Source: Lachnospiraceae bacterium UBA3732 (GTDB lineage: Bacteria; Bacillota; Clostridia; Lachnospirales; Lachnospiraceae). From it: a DNA stretch of 14,134 bases. Positions within the stretch are counted from its first letter, which is position 1. The number at the start of each line of letters is the position of its first letter. Below the pieces are notes generated by a model that was given only the letters and a program-made list of their open reading frames with translations, was not told the DNA's origin and made no database searches. The stretch is taken from contig DFHD01000060.1 of NCBI GenBank assembly GCA_002372545.1, positions 1 through 14,134 on the forward strand, given 5' to 3'. Positions 6,149-12,854 of this stretch are shown one piece after another. Both the position numbers and the translations under genes were made by a program.

Positions 6149-7495
6149 ATGAGTAATGATATGAGTAATGAAAGGATTTCAACGAACCCAAAAGCGCTGG
6201 TCCCGATCGGCGTATTTCTGGTTCTGTATCTGGGAAACGGGATTTTCTTTGAATATATTAAGCCGGCAGAGGGCAGGATGGGCTTTTATGTGGTATCTGT
6301 CGTATTGGCCTTTTCTGTTTCTTTGATCGTTGCCTTTCTGCAGAACAGGAAGCGTTCCTTTGATGAAAAGATCCATATCTGCGCTGAGGGAATCGGCGAT
6401 GATAATATCGTGATCATGCTGTTCATCTTCCTTCTGGCCGGCGCCTTCAGCGGGATTGCCGGGGAGGCGGGTGGTGCATCCAGTACAGCGAATCTTTTGC
6501 TCAGCGTGATTCCCGGCCGGTTTGCCGTTCCGGGACTTTTCCTGATCGCATGCCTTATATCCATGGCCATGGGCACCAGCGTGGGAACCATATCTGTGCT
6601 TACGCCCATAGCCTGTGCGGTAGCGAGGAACGGAAGCCTTTCGCTTTCGCTCTGTGTAGGCGTTGTGGTGGGCGGCGCCATGTTCGGCGACAATCTTTCC
6701 TTTATCTCTGATACAACAATCGCGGCCACAAAGACTCAGGGCGTGGAGATGCGGGATAAGTTCCGTACGAATATCCGGATTGCTCTGCCTGCTGCGGTGA
6801 TCACCATGATCGGACTGCTGGTCTATGCCTTTGTAAAGAGTGGTGCGGATGTGGGAGAGTTTGATTACAGCATTGTTCAGGCCCTGCCATACTTTTTAGT
6901 CCTGCTGCTTTCCATTATCGGGATCAATGTATTTATTGTCCTGCTCATCGGCATTATCCTGTTTGTGGGCGCAGGGATCATCACCGGATCGCTCACCTAT
7001 TCTACGGCGCTCGCGTCTATGGGAAGCGGTATGTCCGGTATGTTTGAGACCATGATCGTAACGATCCTTGTGGCATCCATCGCGGCCCTGATGAAGGAAA
7101 ACGGCGGCTTTGAAGCTATCCTTTCCCTGATCAAGAGAAAGGCTGACTCGAAGAGGGGAGGCATGTTCGGCATTGCCTTTCTGACAGCCTTCATGGATGT
7201 GGCAACGGCCAATAACACGGTTGCCATCGTGATCGCGGCGCCGATTGCGAAGAGCATCAGCGAGGAATATCACGTGGAGCCAAGAAAAACGGCTTCACTT
7301 CTGGATACCTGCTCCTGCATTATGCAGGGGATCATCCCCTACGGCGCCCAGCTTCTGGTGGCGGCGGGAATTGCGGGAGTTGCCAGCTTTTCGCTGATCC
7401 CTTTCCTGATCTATCCCTTTGTACTCCTGGTGTTTGTGATCGCTTCCATTATCGGTGAGAAGAGTACAGACGATGCCGGGAAGGGTGCGGAATAG
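6149..7495 (+). CDS. Na+/H+ antiporter, NhaC family
   Basis: This 448-residue integral membrane protein has about 11-12 hydrophobic segments. It would exchange sodium ions for protons across the cytoplasmic membrane. The family signature is clear: a glycine-rich AGAFSGIAGEAGG segment, AMGTSVGTISVLTPIA, and especially GGAMFGDNLSFISDTTIAAT followed by TQGVEMRDKFRTNI, a hallmark of NhaC-type antiporters (Na_H_antiporter family). A second half includes TAFMDVATANNTVAIVIAAPIA and DTCSCIMQGIIPYGAQLL. The length is normal for the family. The ATG at 6149 follows AAAGAGGG (6136-6143) with 5-nt spacing. The first 24 nt are a near-perfect 12-nt duplication encoding MSND-MSNE, giving two possible starts 12 nt apart. 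The substrate could also be a related exchange, since some family members move organic solutes. Confidence 0.93.
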   Translation: MSNDMSNERISTNPKALVPIGVFLVLYLGNGIFFEYIKPAEGRMGFYVVSVVLAFSVSLIVAFLQNRKRSFDEKIHICAEGIGDDNIVIMLFIFLLAGAFSGIAGEAGGASSTANLLLSVIPGRFAVPGLFLIACLISMAMGTSVGTISVLTPIACAVARNGSLSLSLCVGVVVGGAMFGDNLSFISDTTIAATKTQGVEMRDKFRTNIRIALPAAVITMIGLLVYAFVKSGADVGEFDYSIVQALPYFLVLLLSIIGINVFIVLLIGIILFVGAGIITGSLTYSTALASMGSGMSGMFETMIVTILVASIAALMKENGGFEAILSLIKRKADSKRGGMFGIAFLTAFMDVATANNTVAIVIAAPIAKSISEEYHVEPRKTASLLDTCSCIMQGIIPYGAQLLVAAGIAGVASFSLIPFLIYPFVLLVFVIASIIGEKSTDDAGKGAE

Positions 7496-7621
7496 TCTGG
7501 ATTTTGCCTGGTTTGAAATGTGAAAAGTTTGTGAAAGAGCCGTTTTTGACCCTGAAAAAACGCTCCAAATTGCATATATTTATGATATAAAAATCAGAAA
7601 AATAACAGAAAAAACCGTGAT

Positions 7622-7642
7622 TTGTGCAGGTTGCACAATTTT
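7622..7642 (+). terminator. Weak candidate terminator after the antiporter gene
   Basis: TTGTGC (7622-7627) and GCACAA (7633-7638) form a 6-bp stem with a 5-nt loop, followed by TTTT and then GCC. The stem is short and the U-run minimal, so efficiency would be low. It lies 127 nt downstream of the antiporter stop. Confidence 0.35.
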
Positions 7643-7760
7643 GCCTGTGAAAAGCGAACAAAAAAGCCCCAGAATCGTCAAAAACGCTACTTGCATATTT
7701 TGATTATTCGTGGTAAATTATGAATGAGACGTGAACGAAATGTAAATTTTAGCTATTTTA

Positions 7761-7789
7761 TTTACATTCCTGCTGATAGATGCGATAAT
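7761..7789 (+). promoter_or_regulatory. Strong extended -10 sigma-A promoter for the TasA-like gene
   Basis: TTTACA (7761-7766; 5 of 6 matches) is followed after exactly 17 nt by GATAAT (7784-7789; 5 of 6), with a TG at the extended -10 position (7781-7782). Transcription should start near 7796, giving a leader of about 70 nt that ends in a strong ribosome binding site, AAGGGAGGA at about 7850-7858. AT-rich sequence upstream supports strong activity. Confidence 0.72.
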
Positions 7790-7866
7790 TGACCCCCCAG
7801 TGGAAAAGGACGGAAACAGAAGATCAGCTTCACGGGTTTTGATAATAAGAAAGGGAGGACGAACAT

Positions 7867-8934
7867 ATGAGAAAAGATAAGAAAAAGACAAGTAAGAAGA
7901 TAGCCAGCGCAGCCGCTATGCTCCTTCTTTCAACCGCAATGCTCGGAACCGCAACATATGCTTGGTTCACGATGAACAAGGAAGTTTCCGTAACCGGTAT
8001 GGAAGTTAAGGCACACGCAGAAGAAGGTCTGCTGATCAACGAGGTGGCTGCTAAAAATAGTCAAACTTGGGATGCACAGGCAACCGCAGGCAACAATGTT
8101 ATTTCATTAAGACCTGCTTCCACCTATAATTTGACAAATTGGTGGCATGCAAACTCAAAGATATCTCACGAAGAAGCTGGTATTGGCGAGTTGGGTGATA
8201 CTGTTCAAGATGCCGATGGAAAGTATTATACTAATGTAAGTGCAAGCAACACTCCTACAATATCAGATAAGGCTATAGTTGGTGCCGTCGATGCCAATCC
8301 TGCAGGTCAGGAAGGTAATGCGACTGGCAACACCAAGGCTGAGACCCATGTTTATTACAAGGACGCAAGCTTTGGTCAGACAGCAAATGGGTATGATGAT
8401 GGTGAGGGCTTCTATGTTAAGTACACTTACTATCTCAAATCTTCCGGCGACAGCGATTTAACTGCAAGCGATCTGCAGGCAAGAGTTAAGGCTACACAGA
8501 AAACAGGAGATAACGGCAATACTACTGATCTTATGAAATCCATCCGTGTTGGTATTGAAGTTCCCGCATCTAATGCTACAAACGCAGCAAGAGCTGGTTT
8601 TGGAATTTTCGCTCCTGTTCCCGGCGCAACTGCTGATTATAAAGTAACAACCGCTGATACAGGCGCTTCTTCAGAAGATGCTGTACCCACTACTCTTGCT
8701 AGTGGTAAGAGTCTTGGAGATTTTACTCCTTATGCAACACTTAACATCACTCCGGAAGGTAGTAGCACTGCTTCAACTATTACAATCCCTGATGTAAATA
8801 ATGACGGTATTCCTGTATATGTATATGTTTGGTTCGAGGGTGAAGATCAGGCTTGTACATCTGATAATCTTCAGACCGTTCTCAGCACTTATGATATCGA
8901 CATTGACTTCTCTGTAGGTGATTTGGTTTACTAA
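7867..8934 (+). CDS. SipW-dependent TasA/camelysin-like secreted protein
   Basis: The protein has 355 residues and starts with a Lys/Arg-rich n-region, a hydrophobic core (about 12-29) and the sequence ATYAWFTMNKEVSVTGMEVKA (29-49). This resembles the start of SipW-processed TasA/camelysin-type proteins, in which a short aromatic stretch and a Val/Gly beta strand follow cleavage. Cleavage after Ala32 is the likely site by analogy. The mature part is rich in Thr, Asn, Asp, Ala and Gly and looks like a beta-sheet domain; no LPxTG, transmembrane or other anchor is seen at the C-terminus (DIDFSVGDLVY). An export role and possible fibre formation, as for TasA of Bacillus, are inferred. The gene has its own promoter, an excellent ribosome binding site and a strong terminator, so it is probably monocistronic and well expressed. 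The central coding part is more AT-rich than the operon genes, suggesting selection or recent diversification. The likely processing enzyme is encoded at 4271-5059. Confidence 0.82.
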   Translation: MRKDKKKTSKKIASAAAMLLLSTAMLGTATYAWFTMNKEVSVTGMEVKAHAEEGLLINEVAAKNSQTWDAQATAGNNVISLRPASTYNLTNWWHANSKISHEEAGIGELGDTVQDADGKYYTNVSASNTPTISDKAIVGAVDANPAGQEGNATGNTKAETHVYYKDASFGQTANGYDDGEGFYVKYTYYLKSSGDSDLTASDLQARVKATQKTGDNGNTTDLMKSIRVGIEVPASNATNAARAGFGIFAPVPGATADYKVTTADTGASSEDAVPTTLASGKSLGDFTPYATLNITPEGSSTASTITIPDVNNDGIPVYVYVWFEGEDQACTSDNLQTVLSTYDIDIDFSVGDLVY

Positions 8935-8971
8935 TAACCAACTAAAAAACCTAACTAACTAAACAACCACG

Positions 8972-9001
8972 TCCCCCGGATCACAAGTCCGGGGGATTTT
9001 T
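8972..9001 (+). terminator. Strong Rho-independent terminator of the TasA-like gene
   Basis: TCCCCCGGA (8972-8980) pairs perfectly with TCCGGGGGA (8988-8996) around a 7-nt loop, followed by TTTTTA. The stem starts 37 nt after the stop codon. It is the clearest intrinsic terminator on the plus strand. Confidence 0.92.
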
Positions 9002-9207
9002 ATGCCCCTGAAAATACAGCTGAATTATCCTCCGGACAAAAGATATAGCTATTTATTCTTTTATGATGATGCACATCAAATTGACCAGTGCCCACCCTAT
9101 TGAATCGTTTGTTTTCAAAAGAACTTGACAGGAATATTCTTATATATTATGCCGTTTGTACACTGAAAATGTTTTCAGAGAAATATTTTTCAGAAAGAGG
9201 CGATTTT

Positions 9208-10200
9208 ATGTTTATTGGAAGAGAAAAGGAGCTGGTACAGCTTAATGCAGAATTATCTGATTGGAAAAGAAGAACTGCTGCTCTAATATACGGTAAACGG
9301 CGGGTAGGAAAATCTACGCTTATAAGAGAAGCCGCAAAGAGCTTTAACGGCATTGTAATCTATTACGTGTGTGTTTCAAGCACATTTGAAGGAAATCTTG
9401 AGCTTATTAATCAAAGTGTGTCAGATGCACTTCAGCTGCCAGGCATGCGGTTTAACACTTTGTCTGATCTTATGGATTATCTTGATGCGTCAAAATTCTA
9501 TCCACGGCTCTCGGTCAGAGACAGAGTGGCATTTTATGCAGTATTCGGCGGAAGTCCCTACGTGCTTGAAAATCTTAACAAAGCGCAGACACTGGAAGAA
9601 AACATTACTCATCTTTTACTCAAGGAAACAGGACTTGTACGGTCTCATATTGAGAATGTCACGATGAGGGAAATACAAAAAAATTTTGATGCAAGGATAT
9701 TGGAGAAAATCGGTAATGGGAAAAAACGTTATACTGAAATAAGAGACAGGATTGCGTCTAATGAGACCGGACTCTTGGATAAGCAGTTAAAAATCCTGCT
9801 TGATATGGAAACTATACAGAAAACCATGCCAATCAATCGACGCAGTGATAAGAAAAAAACAGTTTTTCAACAGGAATATTAAGGATACCCTGGAACAATT
9901 TATCAGCAGACGTTTAGAGGGCATAGGCTTAGAATATTTTCAAAGGGCGGTACGATCCGGCAAATATCCAGATATAGATGACTTCGGCAGTTATTGGTAT
10001 GACGATTCGATTGCGAAAACGAATGGTGAGTTTGACTGTGTGATTCGACGCGGCGATGAGTATGATTTCTATGAATGTAAGTATTTTGACAGACCCATGA
10101 CCCTTGCAGAATGCCAGCAGGAAAAGGAACAACTTGATCTTCTCGTCCATATCCCACAATGTAAGCTTTTGGAGTTGCTTTGGTTGTTGTCATACACTGT
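9208..10200 (+). pseudogene. Degraded DUF234-type ATPase (internal deletions and frameshift)
   Basis: The N-terminus MFIGREKELVQLN and the Walker A YGKRRVGKST match the archaeal-type ATPase family that carries a C-terminal DUF234 nuclease-like domain. ATG at 9208 follows AGAAAGAGG (9192-9200). After LSDLMDYL the protein jumps directly to DASKFYPRLSVRDRVAFYAVFGGSPYVL. The Walker B and sensor region normally between these blocks, by my estimate about 90 residues, is missing, in frame. A helical domain follows, then a second apparent deletion near 9855, where NRRSDKKKT joins NRNIKDTLEQFISRRLEGIG. The reading frame shifts by +1 there, and the original frame stops at 9880-9882. The restored frame carries a PD-(D/E)xK-like EFDCVIRRGDEYDFYECKYF and then decays by about 10200; it stays open to 10300, through the neighbouring terminator. 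Intact relatives are about 450-480 residues. The region is AT-rich compared with its neighbours, suggesting acquisition followed by decay. Confidence 0.83.
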
Positions 10201-10244
10201 GCCTTATGGACTTTCACCACAGACTGACGGCATGCACGTCATAC

Positions 10245-10275
10245 CTAAAAAATCCCCCACACAGGGTGGGGGATT
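10245..10275 (-). terminator. Rho-independent terminator of the DUF7309/DUF6930 gene
   Basis: AATCCCCCAC (10251-10260) and GTGGGGGATT (10266-10275) form a perfect 10-bp stem with a 5-nt loop. Read on the minus strand, the hairpin is followed by a T-run (complement of 10247-10252). It begins 46 nt after the minus-strand gene's stop codon. On the plus strand no U-run follows. Confidence 0.9.
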
Positions 10276-10321
10276 GGGATGTTCGCAGTCCCGTCTGTAG
10301 CCAAGGGTCTGGTCAAGTTCA

Positions 10322-11560
10322 TTATATCCCCAGTTTCTTCCTCAGCTGCTCTGTTATATCCGGGGGGAGGGCGCCGGCCGCAATCATCGCTTTCAGACCG
10401 TTCAGCACTTCGGGCGGGATCTTGGATATCTCGCTTTTGGGCAGATTCAGGATCATGTCGATGATCGTCAGCAGCTCGTCCATTGATTCCGCATCGTCGT
10501 CGAAATCGTTGGAATGCGGGCCAAATTCCGCCATAAAGCTGTCCATCGCTTCGTCCAGGGCGTCCAGCGGTTCGTAGGGATCGGTGATATGCAGCTGAAT
10601 TCCGGCCTTTTTACAGAAATCGGAAAGGAGAGCAATGGTGCGTTCTTCGCGGACGTAGATTTCCTTGGGGCATTGCCTTCTTTCAATTATGGCCTTGGGA
10701 AGAGATGCAAGTCCGCCCTTCAGGGTACTGTCATCATCCTTAAACAGATCGGTAGGCATGATCATGTGGTTTCCCCTGTTTACCACAAAAAGATAGAGGG
10801 GATAGTAAGGAATCTCTTCTGGCGGAAGGCCCACAGGTTTGGTAAACCTGACCAGCTCGCATTCCCATACGCCGGTTTTTTTCAGCTTCTTGATCTTCTG
10901 AAGGGCGATTTCGTCCGTAAATTTGAGGGGTGCTGTTTTCTTCTGTTTTTTTTGGGGAAGAGGGATCATTTTTTCAAACTTCAGCTTCTCGTCGCTAAAG
11001 GAGAAGAGCGGAACCTCTTTGGATGCCCCGTTCAAAGCTGTAATATGTAATTTCGCAGGCGCTTCTTTTTTCAGCATATCCGCCAGAGCTGCTGATGCAT
11101 GAAGGGCAAAGGTAAGGAGCTCGGCATCCTTTTGTTCCGTGACCTTCCAGGGATGGTAGTTCGGGCGGAAACGGAGAAAATGGGGATAGGCGTTAGCTCC
11201 TGCGAAACGTATGCCGTTCTTTTTTGCATAGGCACGGGCTTCCTCCAGCTCATCCGGCTCCAGCTCGTCTTTTCCGCAAAGCTCCATCTGGACGCAGTCC
11301 TGAACCAGAAGCTTTTCCAGCTGTTCAAATTCTGAGGTAAAAGGACCACTGTTTTCCTGAACGCTATTATAACTCAGGTAGCCGTCATCCCCGAGATAAA
11401 GGGCAAGCGCATTATATTCGCCGCTTTTTCCCATAATGCTGATGTATCCGGTCTCGCCATCGGGAAGCGTAAGGGCAAAAACATCCGAATCCCAGAGCTT
11501 TTTCCATAAACCGGTACTCTTATATCGAAATGCAGCATCAAACAGTTTATCTTTGATCAT
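10322..11560 (-). CDS. DUF7309 and DUF6930 domain protein, function unknown
   Basis: This 412-residue cytoplasmic protein has no signal or membrane segment. Residues about 5-165 match what I recall of DUF7309: LWKKLWDSDVFALTLPDGETGY, IMGKSGEYNALALYLGDDGYLSY, the conserved QDCVQMEL and the NGIRFAGANAYPHFLRFRPNYHPW region. Residues about 220-335 match DUF6930: KKTGVWECELVRFTKP, PYYPLYLFVVNRG and CPKEIYVREERTIALLSDFCKKAGI. An acidic stretch (SNDFDDDAESMDE, about 350-362) and a short helical tail end the protein. The two domains often occur together in Clostridia; no catalytic residues are evident and no biochemical role is known to me. A good ribosome binding site (GGAAGGAAA on the minus strand) precedes the ATG. 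The gene is flanked by its own promoter and terminator and is probably monocistronic, oriented against both neighbours. Confidence 0.87.
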   Translation of the reverse strand: MIKDKLFDAAFRYKSTGLWKKLWDSDVFALTLPDGETGYISIMGKSGEYNALALYLGDDGYLSYNSVQENSGPFTSEFEQLEKLLVQDCVQMELCGKDELEPDELEEARAYAKKNGIRFAGANAYPHFLRFRPNYHPWKVTEQKDAELLTFALHASAALADMLKKEAPAKLHITALNGASKEVPLFSFSDEKLKFEKMIPLPQKKQKKTAPLKFTDEIALQKIKKLKKTGVWECELVRFTKPVGLPPEEIPYYPLYLFVVNRGNHMIMPTDLFKDDDSTLKGGLASLPKAIIERRQCPKEIYVREERTIALLSDFCKKAGIQLHITDPYEPLDALDEAMDSFMAEFGPHSNDFDDDAESMDELLTIIDMILNLPKSEISKIPPEVLNGLKAMIAAGALPPDITEQLRKKLGI

Positions 11561-11607
11561 ATTCGTTTCCTTCCGTATTTATATATTTTGTTGCTTCCGT
11601 ATCAATA

Positions 11608-11636
11608 ATAATAAAGGGAAATCGCATATCAGGCAA
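11608..11636 (-). promoter_or_regulatory. Sigma-A promoter for the DUF7309/DUF6930 gene
   Basis: On the minus strand TTGCCT (11636-11631) is followed after exactly 17 nt by TATTAT (11613-11608), matching 4 of 6 and 5 of 6 consensus positions. Transcription would start near 11601, leaving a leader of about 40 nt with a good ribosome binding site. Confidence 0.6.
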
Positions 11637-11666
11637 TAGGGAAATGCATTTCGTACGTCTTTTGTT

Positions 11667-11695
11667 TTGACCGCGGCTGAAGAACATGCTATTCT
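11667..11695 (+). promoter_or_regulatory. Candidate extended -10 promoter for the phosphorylase gene
   Basis: TTGACC (11667-11672; 5 of 6) is followed after 17 nt by TATTCT (11690-11695; 4 of 6), with TG at 11687-11688 in the extended -10 position. Transcription would start near 11702, just before the long palindrome, giving a leader of about 200 nt. Confidence 0.5.
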
Positions 11696-11711
11696 TTAAG
11701 GGTATTCGCAG

Positions 11712-11877
11712 ACTAGTGCTGATGTTTTAAATTAATGCGACTATTGCGCAGAATGCTTATTCGAGAGTGCAGTTCAAAAAACGTAGGCGTAGCGGGCTAC
11801 GCTGAGGATTTTTGAACTGTGCTATTCGGATAAGCAGGCAAGAAATAGTCGTGTTAATTAAAAACGGAAGCACTAAT
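11712..11877. repeat. 166-bp imperfect palindrome in the phosphorylase leader
   Basis: The segment is symmetrical about the point between 11794 and 11795. Matching blocks, outside to inside, are TAGTGCT (11714-11720 with 11869-11875), CGACTATT (11739-11746), TGCTTAT (shifted by one base), CAGTTCAAAAA (11770-11780 with 11809-11819) and the central GCGTAG/CTACGC (11787-11792 with 11797-11802) around a CGGG loop. Mismatches and small bulges lie between blocks. It encodes no protein. Its form suggests a small palindromic repeat or MITE-like element, or a long structured leader RNA. No clear target-site duplication was recognised. It ends 27 nt before the start codon at 11905. Together with the two promoters it makes up most of the 344-nt gap 11561-11904. 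Confidence 0.8.
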
Positions 11878-11904
11878 GTAGATAAGATGGAAAGGATAGT
11901 GTTT

Positions 11905-12807
11905 ATGAACAATACTCCGGAGCGGGCGGATCTTGCGGCTGCCAGCGGATTTCTTAGAAAAAACGTATCGCTTTTACCTGAGGTGGCAGTTGTCCTGGGC
12001 AGCGGACTGGGCGGTTTTGCCGATAAGGTGGATGTAAAGGATGCTGTTCCCTACAGCGACATCCCCGGCTTTCCCCGCTCCACGGTGGAGGGGCATGCCG
12101 GCCGTTATCTCTTCGGCTATATGGAGGATGTTCCCGTTGTTGTCATGCAGGGCAGAGTGCATTATTATGAAGGCTATTCCATGGATCAGGTGGTGAGCCC
12201 GATCCGCCTCATGGGAATCCTGGGAGCAGGTAAGCTTATCCTGACCAATGCGGCAGGCGGTATGGGAGAGGGCTTTGATGTGGGCGACCTGATGCTGATC
12301 AAGGACCATATCGCGCTCTTTGTGCCGAATCCGCTGATCGGTCCCAACGATGAATTTCTGGGCAAACGGTTTCCGGATATGAGCCGGGTTTATGATCCGG
12401 CGCTTTTGGATGTAGTCCGCAGGGCGGCGGAGAAGGTGAACGTTGAGCTGAAGGAGGGCGTTTATGTCCAGCTTACCGGCCCTTCGCTGGAAACGCCGGC
12501 GGAGATCCGGCTCCTGCAGAAGCTCGGAGGCAGTGCGGTGGGGATGTCCACGGCCTGTGAGGCGATCGCAGCAAGACATATGGGCATGCGGGTCTGCGGG
12601 ATTTCCTGCATTACCAACATGGCTGCGGGACTTCAGAAGGAGGAGCGGCGGGACAGCGACTCGGCCAGAGGCACCTATGTGGAGGGCGAGGACGAAGATA
12701 TCCTGACGCATGAAGCTGTTCAGGAGGCCGCCATGGCGGCAGGAGAGCGCTTCAGTGCGCTTCTTTCGGAGAGTATACGGGAGATTTCTGTATTTAGAGT
12801 ATCGTGA
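11905..12807 (+). CDS. punA: Purine nucleoside phosphorylase (trimeric, PNP family 2)
   Basis: This 300-residue cytoplasmic enzyme of purine salvage splits inosine or guanosine with phosphate into free base and ribose-1-phosphate. Motifs include VVLGSGLGGF with the phosphate-binding Ser33, VVVMQGRVHYYEGYS with the conserved His, ILTNAAGGM, KDHI plus PNPLIGPND, GPSLETPAE with the base-binding Glu, VGMSTACEAIAARHMGM, and SCITNMAAG with the base-binding Asn. This is the human-type and Bacillus PunA/PupG-type fold rather than the hexameric DeoD type. I place the start at ATG 11905 because AAAGGA (11891-11896) lies 8 nt upstream; the frame is open further upstream through the palindrome, but those codons look non-coding. 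Length is normal (family about 270-300). The MATE gene follows after 47 nt and may be cotranscribed. Confidence 0.93.
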   Translation: MNNTPERADLAAASGFLRKNVSLLPEVAVVLGSGLGGFADKVDVKDAVPYSDIPGFPRSTVEGHAGRYLFGYMEDVPVVVMQGRVHYYEGYSMDQVVSPIRLMGILGAGKLILTNAAGGMGEGFDVGDLMLIKDHIALFVPNPLIGPNDEFLGKRFPDMSRVYDPALLDVVRRAAEKVNVELKEGVYVQLTGPSLETPAEIRLLQKLGGSAVGMSTACEAIAARHMGMRVCGISCITNMAAGLQKEERRDSDSARGTYVEGEDEDILTHEAVQEAAMAAGERFSALLSESIREISVFRVS

Positions 12808-12854
12808 GCCGTTCGTGCTTGCAAGAAAAAGGATGAAAGATAAGACAGATTAAA

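Larger units (their letters stand above)
7496..7866. other. AT-rich intergenic region upstream of the TasA-like gene
   Basis: This 371-nt stretch has no convincing ORF. It is markedly AT-rich from about 7550 to 7765 and contains the weak hairpin at 7622-7642 and the promoter at 7761-7789. Repeated GTAAATT words occur at about 7713-7719 and 7742-7748. The A/T tracts just upstream of the -35 element could act as an UP element. No known riboswitch structure is apparent. Confidence 0.5.

Noticed and set aside
9125..9150. TTGACA followed by TATTAT upstream of the pseudogene as a promoter
   Set aside because: The spacing is only 14 nt and no acceptable -10 lies at 16-18 nt.
10104..10577. Plus-strand open frames running from the pseudogene into the minus-strand gene
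   Set aside because: They cross the terminator and overlap antisense to the well-supported DUF7309/DUF6930 gene.
11812..11904. Upstream extension of the phosphorylase to about 331 residues
   Set aside because: The added codons lie inside the palindrome, have no suitable ribosome binding site and do not resemble the family's N-terminus; the ATG at 11905 has a well-spaced AAAGGA.
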